Shown here one piece after another: positions 18,110 through 26,498 of a stretch of DNA of 41,464 nt. Each line of letters begins with the position of its first letter. Position 1 is the stretch's first letter. Made by a program: the position numbers and the translations under genes. The stretch is taken from contig JACOUN010000120.1 in the NCBI GenBank assembly GCA_016177805.1, forward strand, positions 1-41,464, written 5' to 3'. This stretch comes from Rhodocyclales bacterium (lineage in GTDB: Bacteria; Pseudomonadota; Gammaproteobacteria; Burkholderiales; Rhodocyclaceae). The notes beneath the pieces are model-generated. The model was not told the DNA's origin. It was given only the letters and a program-made list of their open reading frames with translations, and ran no database searches.

Positions 18110-20476
18110 TCAGCCTTTGCGATGGGCCGCCAGCTTGAGGCAGGTGTCGATCACCGTATCCGGATTGAGCGAGATGGTCTGTATGCCCTCGTCCATCAGC
18201 CACTCGGCAAAATCGGCGTGATCGGACGGCCCCTGGCCGCAGATCCCGACGTACTTGCCGAGCCGGTTGGCGGCGCTGATCGCCATGGAGAGCAAGGCCT
18301 TGACCGCCGGGTCGCGTTCGTCGAAACCGTGGGCGACCAGACCCGAGTCGCGATCGAGGCCGAGCGTGAGCTGGGTCAGATCGTTGGAGCCGATCGAGAA
18401 ACCGTCGAAATGTTCGAGGAAGGCATCGGCGAGCAAGGCATTGGACGGAATCTCGCACATCATGATGAGCTTGAGATCGTCCTGACCACGCTTGAGCCCG
18501 TTCTGCTCCAGCAACGCGACCACGCCTTCGGCTTCTTCGACGTTGCGCACGAACGGGATCATGATCTGGACGTTGGTCAGCCCCAGTTCGTTGCGCACCT
18601 TGCGCATCGCGGTGCACTCCATCTCGAAGCAGTCGCGGAAGCTGTGCGCGATGTAGCGCGAGGCGCCACGGAAGCCCAGCATCGGGTTTTCTTCTTCCGG
18701 CTCGTAGATGTCGCCGCCCAGCAGTTTGCGGTATTCGTTGGACTTGAAGTCCGACATGCGCACGATCACCGGCTTGGGGTAGAAGGCCGCCGCGATCGTC
18801 GCGATGCCCTCGACCAGCTTTTCGATGAAGAACTGCTTGGGCGTCGCGTAGCCACGCGAACGGCGCATGATCTCTTCGCGCAGGCTGGCCGGCACCTGTC
18901 CGATCTCGAGGATGGCCTTGGGGTGGATGCCGATCATGTTGTTGATGACAAACTCCAGGCGTGCCAGCCCCACCCCGGCGCTCGGAATCTGGGCAAACTC
19001 GAACGCCAGTTCCGGATTGCCGACGTTCATCATCACCTTGACCGGGATCTCGGGCAGGTTGCCCATGTCGGTGGTGATGACCTCGAAGTCGAGCTTGCCG
19101 CGATACACGTAACCGGTATCGCCCTCGGCGCACGAAACGGTGACTGAATCCCCTTCTTCCAGCACTTCGGTGGCGTTGCCGCAGCCGACAATGGCCGGAA
19201 TGCCCAGTTCGCGCGCGATGATCGCCGCGTGGCAGGTGCGCCCGCCACGGTTGGTGACGATGGCGCTGGCGCGCTTCATCACCGGTTCCCAGTTCGGATC
19301 GGTCATGTCGGTAACCAGGATGTCACCTGCCAGGACCCGGTTCATCTCTGCGGCGCTGGACACCACCCGCACCGTGCCGGCGCCGATCTTCTGCCCGATC
19401 GCGCGGCCGTGCGTGAGCGACTTGCCGTACTGCTTGAGCCGGTACTTCTCCATCACCAGCCCGGCCGACTGCGACTTCACCGTCTCCGGGCGCGCCTGCA
19501 GGATGTAGAGCTTGCCGTCCTGACCGTCCTTGCCCCATTCGATGTCCATCGGGCGGCCGTAGTGTTGCTCGATCACGACTGCGTAACGCGCCAGTTCCAG
19601 CACATCCTGGTCGGTCAGCGAGAAGCGGTTGCGGTCGGCTTCCGGCACGTCGAGGGTGCGCACCGACTTGCCCGCCTGGCGCTGCTCGGTGAACTCCATC
19701 TTGATCAGCTTGGAACCGAGATTGCGCCGCACGATGGCCGGCTTGCCCAGCGCCAGGGTGGGCTTGTGCACGTAGAACTCATCGGGGTTCACCGCGCCCT
19801 GCACCACCGTCTCGCCCAGCCCGTACGAGGCGGTGATGAACACCACGTCGGCGAAGCCGGACTCGGTATCGATGGTGAACATCACCCCGGAGGCGCCGGT
19901 GTCGGAGCGCACCATGCGCTGCACCCCCGCCGACAATGCAACCTCGGCGTGCGCGAAGCCCTTGTGCACCCGGTAGGCGATGGCCCGGTCGTTATACAGC
20001 GACGCGAACACTTCCTTGATCGCGTGCAGGATGTGGTCATAGCCGTGAATGTTGAGAAAGGATTCCTGCTGCCCGGCGAACGACGCATCGGGCAGATCTT
20101 CGGCGGTGGCCGACGAGCGCACCGCGAAACTGCCTTCGCCTTCAGCCGTCAGGGCCTCGTAGGCGGCGTGGATTTCCGTTTCCAGCGCGGGCGGAAACGG
20201 CGTATCGACGATCCATTTGCGGATTTCGGTGCCGCTGCGCGCGAGCGACACAACGTCGTCGACGTCCAGACTGGCCAGCGCCGCCTCGATGCGCCCGGCC
20301 AACCCCTGATGGGCGAGGAACTCGCGATAGGCGTCAGCGGTGGTCGCGAAACCTCCGGGGACGCGTACGCTGGCGGGCAACTGGCTGATCATTTCGCCCA
20401 GCGAGGCATTCTTGCCGCCGACCTGCTCGACGTCAGTCATGCGCAGTTCGTGAAAGGGGATGACGTAACGGGTCAT
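18110..20476 (-). CDS. ppsA: Phosphoenolpyruvate synthase (pyruvate, water dikinase)
   Basis: 788 residues, normal for PpsA. It makes PEP from pyruvate and ATP (giving AMP and Pi) for gluconeogenesis. The N-terminal ATP-grasp part is seen in [15 protein letters not shown] and [21 protein letters not shown]. The phosphohistidine swivelling domain contains [21 protein letters not shown], and the C-terminal PEP-binding barrel ends with [13 protein letters not shown]. The start was set at ATG 20476 ([13 protein letters not shown]), with GGAAG 8-10 nt upstream. The longer frame to 20548 is unlikely. It is divergent from ppsR, which encodes its regulatory kinase/phosphorylase, with 110 bp between the two start codons. 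Confidence 0.98.
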   Translation of the reverse strand: MTRYVIPFHELRMTDVEQVGGKNASLGEMISQLPASVRVPGGFATTADAYREFLAHQGLAGRIEAALASLDVDDVVSLARSGTEIRKWIVDTPFPPALETEIHAAYEALTAEGEGSFAVRSSATAEDLPDASFAGQQESFLNIHGYDHILHAIKEVFASLYNDRAIAYRVHKGFAHAEVALSAGVQRMVRSDTGASGVMFTIDTESGFADVVFITASYGLGETVVQGAVNPDEFYVHKPTLALGKPAIVRRNLGSKLIKMEFTEQRQAGKSVRTLDVPEADRNRFSLTDQDVLELARYAVVIEQHYGRPMDIEWGKDGQDGKLYILQARPETVKSQSAGLVMEKYRLKQYGKSLTHGRAIGQKIGAGTVRVVSSAAEMNRVLAGDILVTDMTDPNWEPVMKRASAIVTNRGGRTCHAAIIARELGIPAIVGCGNATEVLEEGDSVTVSCAEGDTGYVYRGKLDFEVITTDMGNLPEIPVKVMMNVGNPELAFEFAQIPSAGVGLARLEFVINNMIGIHPKAILEIGQVPASLREEIMRRSRGYATPKQFFIEKLVEGIATIAAAFYPKPVIVRMSDFKSNEYRKLLGGDIYEPEEENPMLGFRGASRYIAHSFRDCFEMECTAMRKVRNELGLTNVQIMIPFVRNVEEAEGVVALLEQNGLKRGQDDLKLIMMCEIPSNALLADAFLEHFDGFSIGSNDLTQLTLGLDRDSGLVAHGFDERDPAVKALLSMAISAANRLGKYVGICGQGPSDHADFAEWLMDEGIQTISLNPDTVIDTCLKLAAHRKG

Positions 20477-20586
20477 GAAATGGCTTCCGAAATCGTTGAG
20501 GAGAAAGCAAAATGTGATTTTACCGAGTTTTGCTGCTTTGCGGCACAACCACGTTTACCCCAATACATGTCTGAAGGGGCGGCCCC

Positions 20587-21420
20587 ATGGGATCAGCTAC
20601 GACACGCACCGCGTTCTTCATTTCCGACGGCACCGGCATCACCGCCGAAACCCTGGGGCACAGCCTGCTCACGCAGTTCCCCGAGGCCACCTTCCGCCAG
20701 GCGCGCATCCCTTTTGTCGACGACCTGGACAAGGCCATCGACTGCGCGCGCCAGATCCGCGAGGCTGGCGTGCGCGACGGGGTGCGTCCGATCGTGTTCA
20801 GCACTCTGGTGAACCCGGAGACCGTTGCCGGGCTGCGCCAGGCCGACGCGCTGTTCATCGACCTGTTCGAGCAGTTCATCGGCCCGCTCGAATCCGAGCT
20901 GCAGATGCGCTCCAACCACGCCGTCGGACGTTTTCACGGCATCGCCGAGAGCAGCGACTACAAGGCGCGCATCGAAGCCATCAACTACGCCATGGCCCAC
21001 GACGACGGCGTGTCGCTGGATGGCGAACTGGTCGATGCCGACGTGATTCTGGTGGGGGTGTCACGCTCGGGCAAGACTCCGACCAGCCTTTATCTGGCGC
21101 TGCAGTTCGGCGTCAAAGCGGCCAACTACCCGCTGATCCCGGAAGACTTCGAGCGCAACAAGCTGCCGGGCGAACTGCACCGCTACCGGCGCAAGCTGTT
21201 CGGCCTCACCATCGCGCCAGACCGCCTGTCGCAGATCCGCCAGGAACGCCGCGCCAACAGCCGCTACGCGTCCTACGACAACTGCGTGTACGAAATCGAT
21301 GCGGCACAAAAGCTGATGCGGCGCGAGAATGTGCCGTGGCTGGACTCGACGACCAAGTCGATCGAAGAGATCTCGGCTACCATCATGCAGGCCATCAGGC
21401 TGAACAAGCCGGCATACTGA
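20587..21420 (+). CDS. ppsR: PEP synthase regulatory protein (kinase/pyrophosphorylase)
   Basis: 277 residues of the DUF299 family. It inactivates PEP synthase by ADP-dependent phosphorylation of the catalytic-loop Thr next to the phospho-His, and reactivates it by Pi-dependent dephosphorylation. The N-terminus [19 protein letters not shown] and the P-loop [15 protein letters not shown] (about 157-171) are diagnostic. It lies back to back with its target gene ppsA. It is followed after 27 nt by a DUF2863-like gene, probably in the same transcript. Confidence 0.97.
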   Translation: MGSATTRTAFFISDGTGITAETLGHSLLTQFPEATFRQARIPFVDDLDKAIDCARQIREAGVRDGVRPIVFSTLVNPETVAGLRQADALFIDLFEQFIGPLESELQMRSNHAVGRFHGIAESSDYKARIEAINYAMAHDDGVSLDGELVDADVILVGVSRSGKTPTSLYLALQFGVKAANYPLIPEDFERNKLPGELHRYRRKLFGLTIAPDRLSQIRQERRANSRYASYDNCVYEIDAAQKLMRRENVPWLDSTTKSIEEISATIMQAIRLNKPAY

Positions 21421-21447
21421 CCGCCGCATTCCCCAAGAGGTAAGCAA

Positions 21448-22617
21448 ATGAAAAGACCCAGACAGAAGCGCCGCGGCGCATTGGGCCCGGAAACCGAACA
21501 ACTGGTCCGTCTGGCCACCGGGCTGGCCCAGTCGGGCAGCCGCACCGAAGACCGCTACTGGGAAGAGCGCCTGGCCGCGACCATCGACACCGTCCTCGGC
21601 AACAACGACGAAGACGCGCTCAACACGGCGCTCGACCACCTGTACGGCGCCGACGCGCGGGCCTACGAAGAACTCGCGGATTTCATCGAATCGCGCGCCG
21701 AGAACTCGCTGGACCCGCGCGGCGAGCATGAGATCCTGCTGGTCGCCGCTCCGATACTGGCGTGGTCGCGCTTCAACATTCCAGCCAACACCATTCCCGC
21801 CGCCGTGCGCGCCAATCTGCGCGTGCATCTGCAGGCGCACGTGTTCGCCGAAGGCGCGCGCATCGCGCTGGCGGATTTCCTGTTCAGCCCCGATCAGCTC
21901 CCGCAAGGCTATTGCGCGACCGCCGCCTTCATGACCGCGCTCGGGCATGCCGCCGTCGAGGGCCGCGACCTGCACATCAACACCGAAGGCATGCCCGAGA
22001 CCACGCGCTTTCTGTCCGACACGCGCTACCTGCTCGCGGCGGTCTCGGTTGCGCGCGGCGAACCGATCTTCAGTTGGCAGGAACAGGACGGCGGACGCGA
22101 GCAGTCGCTGACCCAATGGCGCAACCAGGGAGGTGCCTGTCTGGCGCCGTTGCTGCCCGGCTGCGCCACAGAAGTGGTCCTGCCCGACGCCTATTTCGCG
22201 GCCAACCGCGAAGCCGACCGCAGCAGCCGCCCCTACTCGGTGCGCGCCTCGGTGGCCTTGCTCGGCGCGGAACTGGAAGTGCCGGCCGCCAACGTGCGCG
22301 CGATCATCGCCCCCTTCCACGACAGCCAGCTTGAGGAATACCGCATCGGGTTCGCCATCAACAACAACGAGGAAGTCGTGCACGGCGTGGTGTGGCCGCT
22401 GCTCGGCGCCGAGGACGAAAGCACCGATGTAGCCACCGAAATCGAGGCCGTGCTGCGCGATAGCGGCGTGACCGACATCGTGAATCTCGAGCACCGCTTT
22501 CCGCTCGAATACTGTGATGACTGCGGCGCACCGCTGTATCCGTCCGCCGACGGCGAAATCGTGCACGCCGACATGCCCGAAGACCACGCCGAACAAGTGC
22601 CACGACATCTGCATTGA
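21448..22617 (+). CDS. DUF2863-like conserved protein
   Basis: 389 residues, cytoplasmic, with no signal or membrane segment. The N-terminus is basic (MKRPRQKRRGALGPETEQLVRLATGLAQSG). The body is acidic and helical in its first third. Near the C-terminus EYCDDCGAPLYP carries a C-x2-C pair, but no second pair is visible to complete a zinc ribbon. It resembles the uncharacterised DUF2863 family of Betaproteobacteria, an assignment made from memory. The ATG has AGAGG 6-7 nt upstream. It follows ppsR by 27 nt, so the two are likely co-expressed. No function can be given. Confidence 0.8.
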   Translation: MKRPRQKRRGALGPETEQLVRLATGLAQSGSRTEDRYWEERLAATIDTVLGNNDEDALNTALDHLYGADARAYEELADFIESRAENSLDPRGEHEILLVAAPILAWSRFNIPANTIPAAVRANLRVHLQAHVFAEGARIALADFLFSPDQLPQGYCATAAFMTALGHAAVEGRDLHINTEGMPETTRFLSDTRYLLAAVSVARGEPIFSWQEQDGGREQSLTQWRNQGGACLAPLLPGCATEVVLPDAYFAANREADRSSRPYSVRASVALLGAELEVPAANVRAIIAPFHDSQLEEYRIGFAINNNEEVVHGVVWPLLGAEDESTDVATEIEAVLRDSGVTDIVNLEHRFPLEYCDDCGAPLYPSADGEIVHADMPEDHAEQVPRHLH

Positions 22618-22726
22618 AAGGCGCCCCTCCTGCGAACCGACCGACCCGCGTTACCGCAGGAGCCGCAACAACCGCATCCACTCGGCTTCGGCACGGTTCA
22701 AGCCGGAAGGCGTTACACGGCAAGAC

Positions 22727-23641
22727 TCAGGCCCGCAGCAGGAACTCGCGCACCGTGCCGATCTGCTCATCGTCCATGAGCATGGGCGCATGCCCGACAT
22801 TGGCGAATTCATGGAGCTGTGCCTGCGGTCCGCACCCGGCCATCTTCTCCAGCGTCGCGCGCTCCAGCAGGTCCGATTCGGCGCCACGCAACGCCAGCGT
22901 CGGGCAACTCACGGCACGATATGCGTCCCACAGGTCGACGTCGGCAACCACCGGCATGTTGCGGAATACGTCACCGATGCCGGGGTCGTACACCATCGCG
23001 AACCCGCCTTCGACCGGGCGCACCGAATAGCACGTGAGGTGCCGCCACTGCGCATCGGTCAGTTGTCCGAAGGTGGCGCTGACTTCGCGGATGTAGGCTT
23101 CGGCCGCTTCCATGCTCGGAAATTTCGGCGCCCGCCCGACATACTGGCCGATACGCTGCAGCGATACCGCCGTAATCACCGGCCCCACGTCATTGAGCAC
23201 CAGCCGCGTGACCGGCGTATGCGGCAACCCGGCCAGCAGCATGCCGATCAGCCCGCCCATCGACGTGCCGACCCATTCCACGCTCGGCACGTTCAGCCGC
23301 GCGATCAGCGTCACCATGTCCGACACGTACAGCGGAAACGCGTAATCGGCCTTCACTCCCAGCCAGTCGCTGCGCCCGCGCCCGACCACGTCCGGGCACA
23401 CCACCCGGTACTCGCCGCTCATGGCCTGCGCGAGATAGTCGAAATCCCGCCCGTTGCGCGTCAGGCCGTGCGCGCAGATCAGCACCCGCGGATTGTCCGG
23501 ATCGCCCCACTCGGTGTACGCCATGCGGTGCAAACCATGCGGCCCCGCGCACTGGACACTGCGCTCGCGCATGCCCCGAGGCGCGCCGTACCCTGACGGC
23601 GGCTGCCCAAAAATACGCTGCAAGGTTTCGCGCAAACCCAT
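22727..23641 (-). CDS. Alpha/beta-hydrolase
   Basis: 304 residues from ATG 23641, which has GGAGGAG 5-7 nt upstream; the open frame continues to 23953 but the added part is not conserved-looking. The catalytic triad is visible: nucleophile S127 in VGTSMGGLIG, acid D257 (RGAESDLL), and H284 in NVGHAPML. The oxyanion motif is CAHGLTRNGRDF. It is an esterase or lipase-like enzyme of the cytoplasm; the LTRNGRDFDYLA form is common in Betaproteobacteria, but the substrate is unknown. It is convergent with the DUF2863-like gene (109 bp between stops) and divergent from the HD-GYP-like gene. Confidence 0.9.
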   Translation of the reverse strand: MGLRETLQRIFGQPPSGYGAPRGMRERSVQCAGPHGLHRMAYTEWGDPDNPRVLICAHGLTRNGRDFDYLAQAMSGEYRVVCPDVVGRGRSDWLGVKADYAFPLYVSDMVTLIARLNVPSVEWVGTSMGGLIGMLLAGLPHTPVTRLVLNDVGPVITAVSLQRIGQYVGRAPKFPSMEAAEAYIREVSATFGQLTDAQWRHLTCYSVRPVEGGFAMVYDPGIGDVFRNMPVVADVDLWDAYRAVSCPTLALRGAESDLLERATLEKMAGCGPQAQLHEFANVGHAPMLMDDEQIGTVREFLLRA

Positions 23642-23825
23642 GCTATCTCCTCCACACGACGATATGGGGTGGTGCGTGCCAGTGTAACCCGGATACCATG
23701 GTGCTTCGCCACCTCCGGGGTCGGTCCGGCGCGGCTGGAGTCCTGGATGTGAAAACAGTAATATTTCAGCCTGTAACCAACGGCTTCGTACTCGGGGACT
23801 CAGCGCCGCACATGCTTCCACGCAC

Positions 23826-25058
23826 ATGACGGATAACGTGAAAATGGATGTCACGGAACTGAAGGCCGGCATGTATGTATGTCGACTGGATCGGCCGTGG
23901 CTCGGAACTCCATACCTGATCGAAGGCGTGTTGATCACCTCCCAGGAGGACATCGACGAACTCGCGCGCCACTGCCGTCACGTGTATGTCGACATGCAAC
24001 GCAGCGCGGTGGAAATCAGGGAGCGGCCAACCGCGCGGCAGCCATCGGCACGACACGCCACCGCTCCGACGCGCACCGTGTTTCACGGCAACAAACGCTA
24101 TACCGACCGGTGCGAAGTGGAGCAGGAACTGCCGGCCGCCCGCGAGGCGCTGCTGCACGCCTCGCAACTGATGGACAAGATCCGCAGCGGCATCCGCGAC
24201 AAGCTCAGACTCGATGCGGCCGCCATCCACCAGTCGGTCGACGCGATGCGCGAGAGCGTGATCCGCAACCCGGATGCGTTGCTCCTGCTGACCCGGCTCA
24301 AGACCATGGGCAGCCACGAATACGAACACGCGGTGTCCGTCGCGGCGCATCTGCTGGCCTTCGGCCGCCATCTGGGGCTGCCCAGGGAAGAATTGTCGAT
24401 ACTCGGGCTGGGCGGGTTGCTGATGAACATTGGCTATCTTCAGATTCCGCCGGAGCTGGCAAGCAAACGCGGCACCCTCACCCCGGCGGAACACGGCCTG
24501 CTCAAGCAGCACGTGCGCCTTGGCGAGGAGATCGTGACGCGGTCAGCCGACTTTCCCGGCACGGTCGCCCTGATCATCGCGCAACACCACGAGCGCGAGG
24601 ACGGCACCGGCTACCCATTGGGCCTGCACGCCAACCAGATACACCCGTACGGCCGGATGGCCGCGATCGTCAACTCCTATACCAAACAGGTGTTCGGGCG
24701 ACCCGATGCGGCGCCGGTCACGCCGCTCACCGCCATACTGGAACTGCGCGATCTGTCGCGCTGGGGCCTGAACGCAACCCTGGTCGAGCAGTTCGCCCAA
24801 TGCATAGGCCTGTTTCCGGTCGGTAGCCTGGTGGAGTTGAACAGCGGCGAAGTCGGCATCGTACTGTCGCACAGCCGGCTGCACCGGCTACGTCCGCGCA
24901 TCATGGTCATTCTCGATCCGCGCAAGGCGGCGTACCCGACGCCCACGCTCGTCGACCTGCACACCGGCCCGGCCGACGCGGGCGGAACACCGATCGAAAT
25001 CGTGCGCGGGCTGGAAGACGGCGCCTACGATATCGATCCGGCCCGCTACTATCTCTAG
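23826..25058 (+). CDS. Degenerate HD-GYP-domain protein with DUF3391-like N-terminus
   Basis: 410 residues. The N-terminal part (about 6-90, VTELKAGMYVCRLDRPWLGTPY) is DUF3391-like. An HD-GYP fold follows (about 150-330). The GYP half is intact (HH254-255, E-R-x-D-G-T-G-Y-P to 264), and H168 and H229 are kept. The HD-I-G-K motif, however, reads M200-N201-I-G-Y204, and the downstream aD-vyD motif reads VNSYTK. Loss of the HD metal ligands means it is probably not an active c-di-GMP phosphodiesterase; a binding or scaffold role is inferred. The C-terminal 80 residues form a small extra domain. The stop codon lies inside the CTAG at the border of a MITE-like insertion, so the end may be altered. 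No clear Shine-Dalgarno; start uncertain (Met7 possible). Confidence 0.88.
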   Translation: MTDNVKMDVTELKAGMYVCRLDRPWLGTPYLIEGVLITSQEDIDELARHCRHVYVDMQRSAVEIRERPTARQPSARHATAPTRTVFHGNKRYTDRCEVEQELPAAREALLHASQLMDKIRSGIRDKLRLDAAAIHQSVDAMRESVIRNPDALLLLTRLKTMGSHEYEHAVSVAAHLLAFGRHLGLPREELSILGLGGLLMNIGYLQIPPELASKRGTLTPAEHGLLKQHVRLGEEIVTRSADFPGTVALIIAQHHEREDGTGYPLGLHANQIHPYGRMAAIVNSYTKQVFGRPDAAPVTPLTAILELRDLSRWGLNATLVEQFAQCIGLFPVGSLVELNSGEVGIVLSHSRLHRLRPRIMVILDPRKAAYPTPTLVDLHTGPADAGGTPIEIVRGLEDGAYDIDPARYYL

Positions 25059-25222
25059 GAGGCTGTCGGACTTGAGGCTGATCTACTGCGCCAGTGGGAA
25101 AACGGTCCATATTTTCCCGGTTTTTCGTTGCATAGAACCACTATGCGCCTCAAAACCGGGCAAATCTGTTCTCGTTTTCCCACTTGGCTCGTCACGATCG
25201 CTCAAGTCCGACAGCCTCCTAG
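25055..25222. mobile_element. MITE-like palindromic element, copy 1
   Basis: A 160-bp element (25059-25218) is bounded by perfect 18-bp terminal inverted repeats (GAGGCTGTCGGACTTGAG) and flanked on both sides by CTAG, a likely 4-bp target duplication. The interior is itself a long imperfect palindrome: GTGGGAAAACG pairs with CGTTTTCCCAC, and the centre is GCATAG-AACCA-CTATGC. It encodes no transposase. A second copy in the opposite orientation lies at 36624-36792. It separates the HD-GYP-like and EAL genes. Confidence 0.8.
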
Positions 25223-25232
25223 CCCAGCCTCG

Positions 25233-26495
25233 ATGAGCGCGACCATCCCCGGTTATCGCGGACTGCTGCGCCAGCTCACCCGCGCGCTCGCCGCCCCGGC
25301 GCGGGACGAGTGCGTCATCGCGGTGGTACTCATCGATTTCGAAGTACTGTCCGAACTCGACGGCGTACTCGGCCTCGCCACCGTAGACCGTCTGGTGCGT
25401 GAAGCGGCGCGGCGCCTGGCCGACGTCCTGCCGGGCAGCGATCGGGTCGGCTACACCGGGCGCCACCAGCTCGCCTGCCTGCTTGCCGGACTGGACAGCG
25501 AGATGCATGCGGTGCTGGCGGCGCACAAGATCATGCGTACCCTCGCGGCGCCACTGGACCTTGGCAAGCGCCGCCTCACCCTGTCGCCGCGCCTGGGTAT
25601 CGCCTACGCCCACCGCGCCCGCCACGACCCGGACGAATTGCTGCGCCAAGCCAGCAAAGCCTTGCTGCGGGCACGCCGGCAACGCGAACCCTATGCCGCA
25701 TACGCGCCCGAGGACGACAGTAATGTGCTGATGCTCGGCATGGACCTGTGGGCCGAACTTGGCCACGCCATCGAGGAAAGCGACGTCTATCTCGTCTATC
25801 AGCCACAGTTGTGTCTGGCGAGCGGACGCCTGGAAAACGCCGAGGCCCTGCTGCGCTGGACCCACCCCCAACACGGCCCGGTGCGCCCCGACACCATGGT
25901 CCAGCTCGCCGAGGGCACCGAGTTGATTGCCCGGCTGACCACCTGGGTGATCAACACCGCGTTGCGCGCATGCACGGAATTCCGCTTGGCCGGCCTGGAT
26001 ACAGGCGTGAGCATCAACTTTTCCGCCGACAACCTGCGCGACCCGGAACTGGTCGAAATCGTCGCCCAGGCGCTGGACGTATGGGGGGTGCCGGCTGCCA
26101 AGGTGGTCGTGGAGCTGACCGAAACGGCGGTCATGACCGACAACGTCGGCGCGCTCGACACCTTGCTGTGCTTGAAGGAGATGGGACTGAGGATCTCGAT
26201 GGACGATTTCGGCACCGGCTACTCCTCCATGGCGCGGTTGCGCGATCTGCCGCTGGACGAGATCAAGATCGACATGTCATTCATCCGGGGCGTCACCACC
26301 TTGCCGCATCACCAGCAGATCGTCGCCTCCATGATCAACCTCGGGCACTCGCTGGGCTTGCGCGTGGTGGCTGAAGGCGTCGAGGACCAGGACACCTGCG
26401 ATTGCCTGCGCGACATGGGCTGCGACCTGATACAGGGTTACCTGATCGGCCGCCCGGCACGCCTGCCCGACTTCATCGCCGCCATGCAGGGCTGA
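25233..26495 (+). CDS. Degenerate GGDEF + intact EAL c-di-GMP phosphodiesterase
   Basis: 420 residues from ATG 25233. The longer frame from 25128 starts inside the MITE-like element and is rejected. A GGDEF-fold domain (about 1-160) has GYTGRHQLACLL where GGDEF should be, so it cannot make c-di-GMP. The EAL domain (about 175-420) keeps E204-A-L-L-R-W, the Asn in INFSADNLRDP, Glu in VELTET, DDFGTGYSS, Lys in IKID, AEGVE and QGYLIGRP, so it should hydrolyse c-di-GMP to pGpG. No sensor or membrane part is seen. It follows the degenerate HD-GYP gene on the same strand. Before the insertion the two were probably only tens of bases apart. Confidence 0.92.
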   Translation: MSATIPGYRGLLRQLTRALAAPARDECVIAVVLIDFEVLSELDGVLGLATVDRLVREAARRLADVLPGSDRVGYTGRHQLACLLAGLDSEMHAVLAAHKIMRTLAAPLDLGKRRLTLSPRLGIAYAHRARHDPDELLRQASKALLRARRQREPYAAYAPEDDSNVLMLGMDLWAELGHAIEESDVYLVYQPQLCLASGRLENAEALLRWTHPQHGPVRPDTMVQLAEGTELIARLTTWVINTALRACTEFRLAGLDTGVSINFSADNLRDPELVEIVAQALDVWGVPAAKVVVELTETAVMTDNVGALDTLLCLKEMGLRISMDDFGTGYSSMARLRDLPLDEIKIDMSFIRGVTTLPHHQQIVASMINLGHSLGLRVVAEGVEDQDTCDCLRDMGCDLIQGYLIGRPARLPDFIAAMQG

Positions 26496-26498
26496 AAC

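Noticed and set aside
19229..20812. 527-codon open frame on the plus strand
   Set aside because: Antisense to ppsA and running into ppsR out of frame. No protein-like features.
25128..25232. N-terminal extension of the EAL protein through the MITE-like element
   Set aside because: The extra 35 residues are encoded by the inverted-repeat element, and a similar peptide can be read from the other copy. The ATG at 25233 gives a normal domain start.
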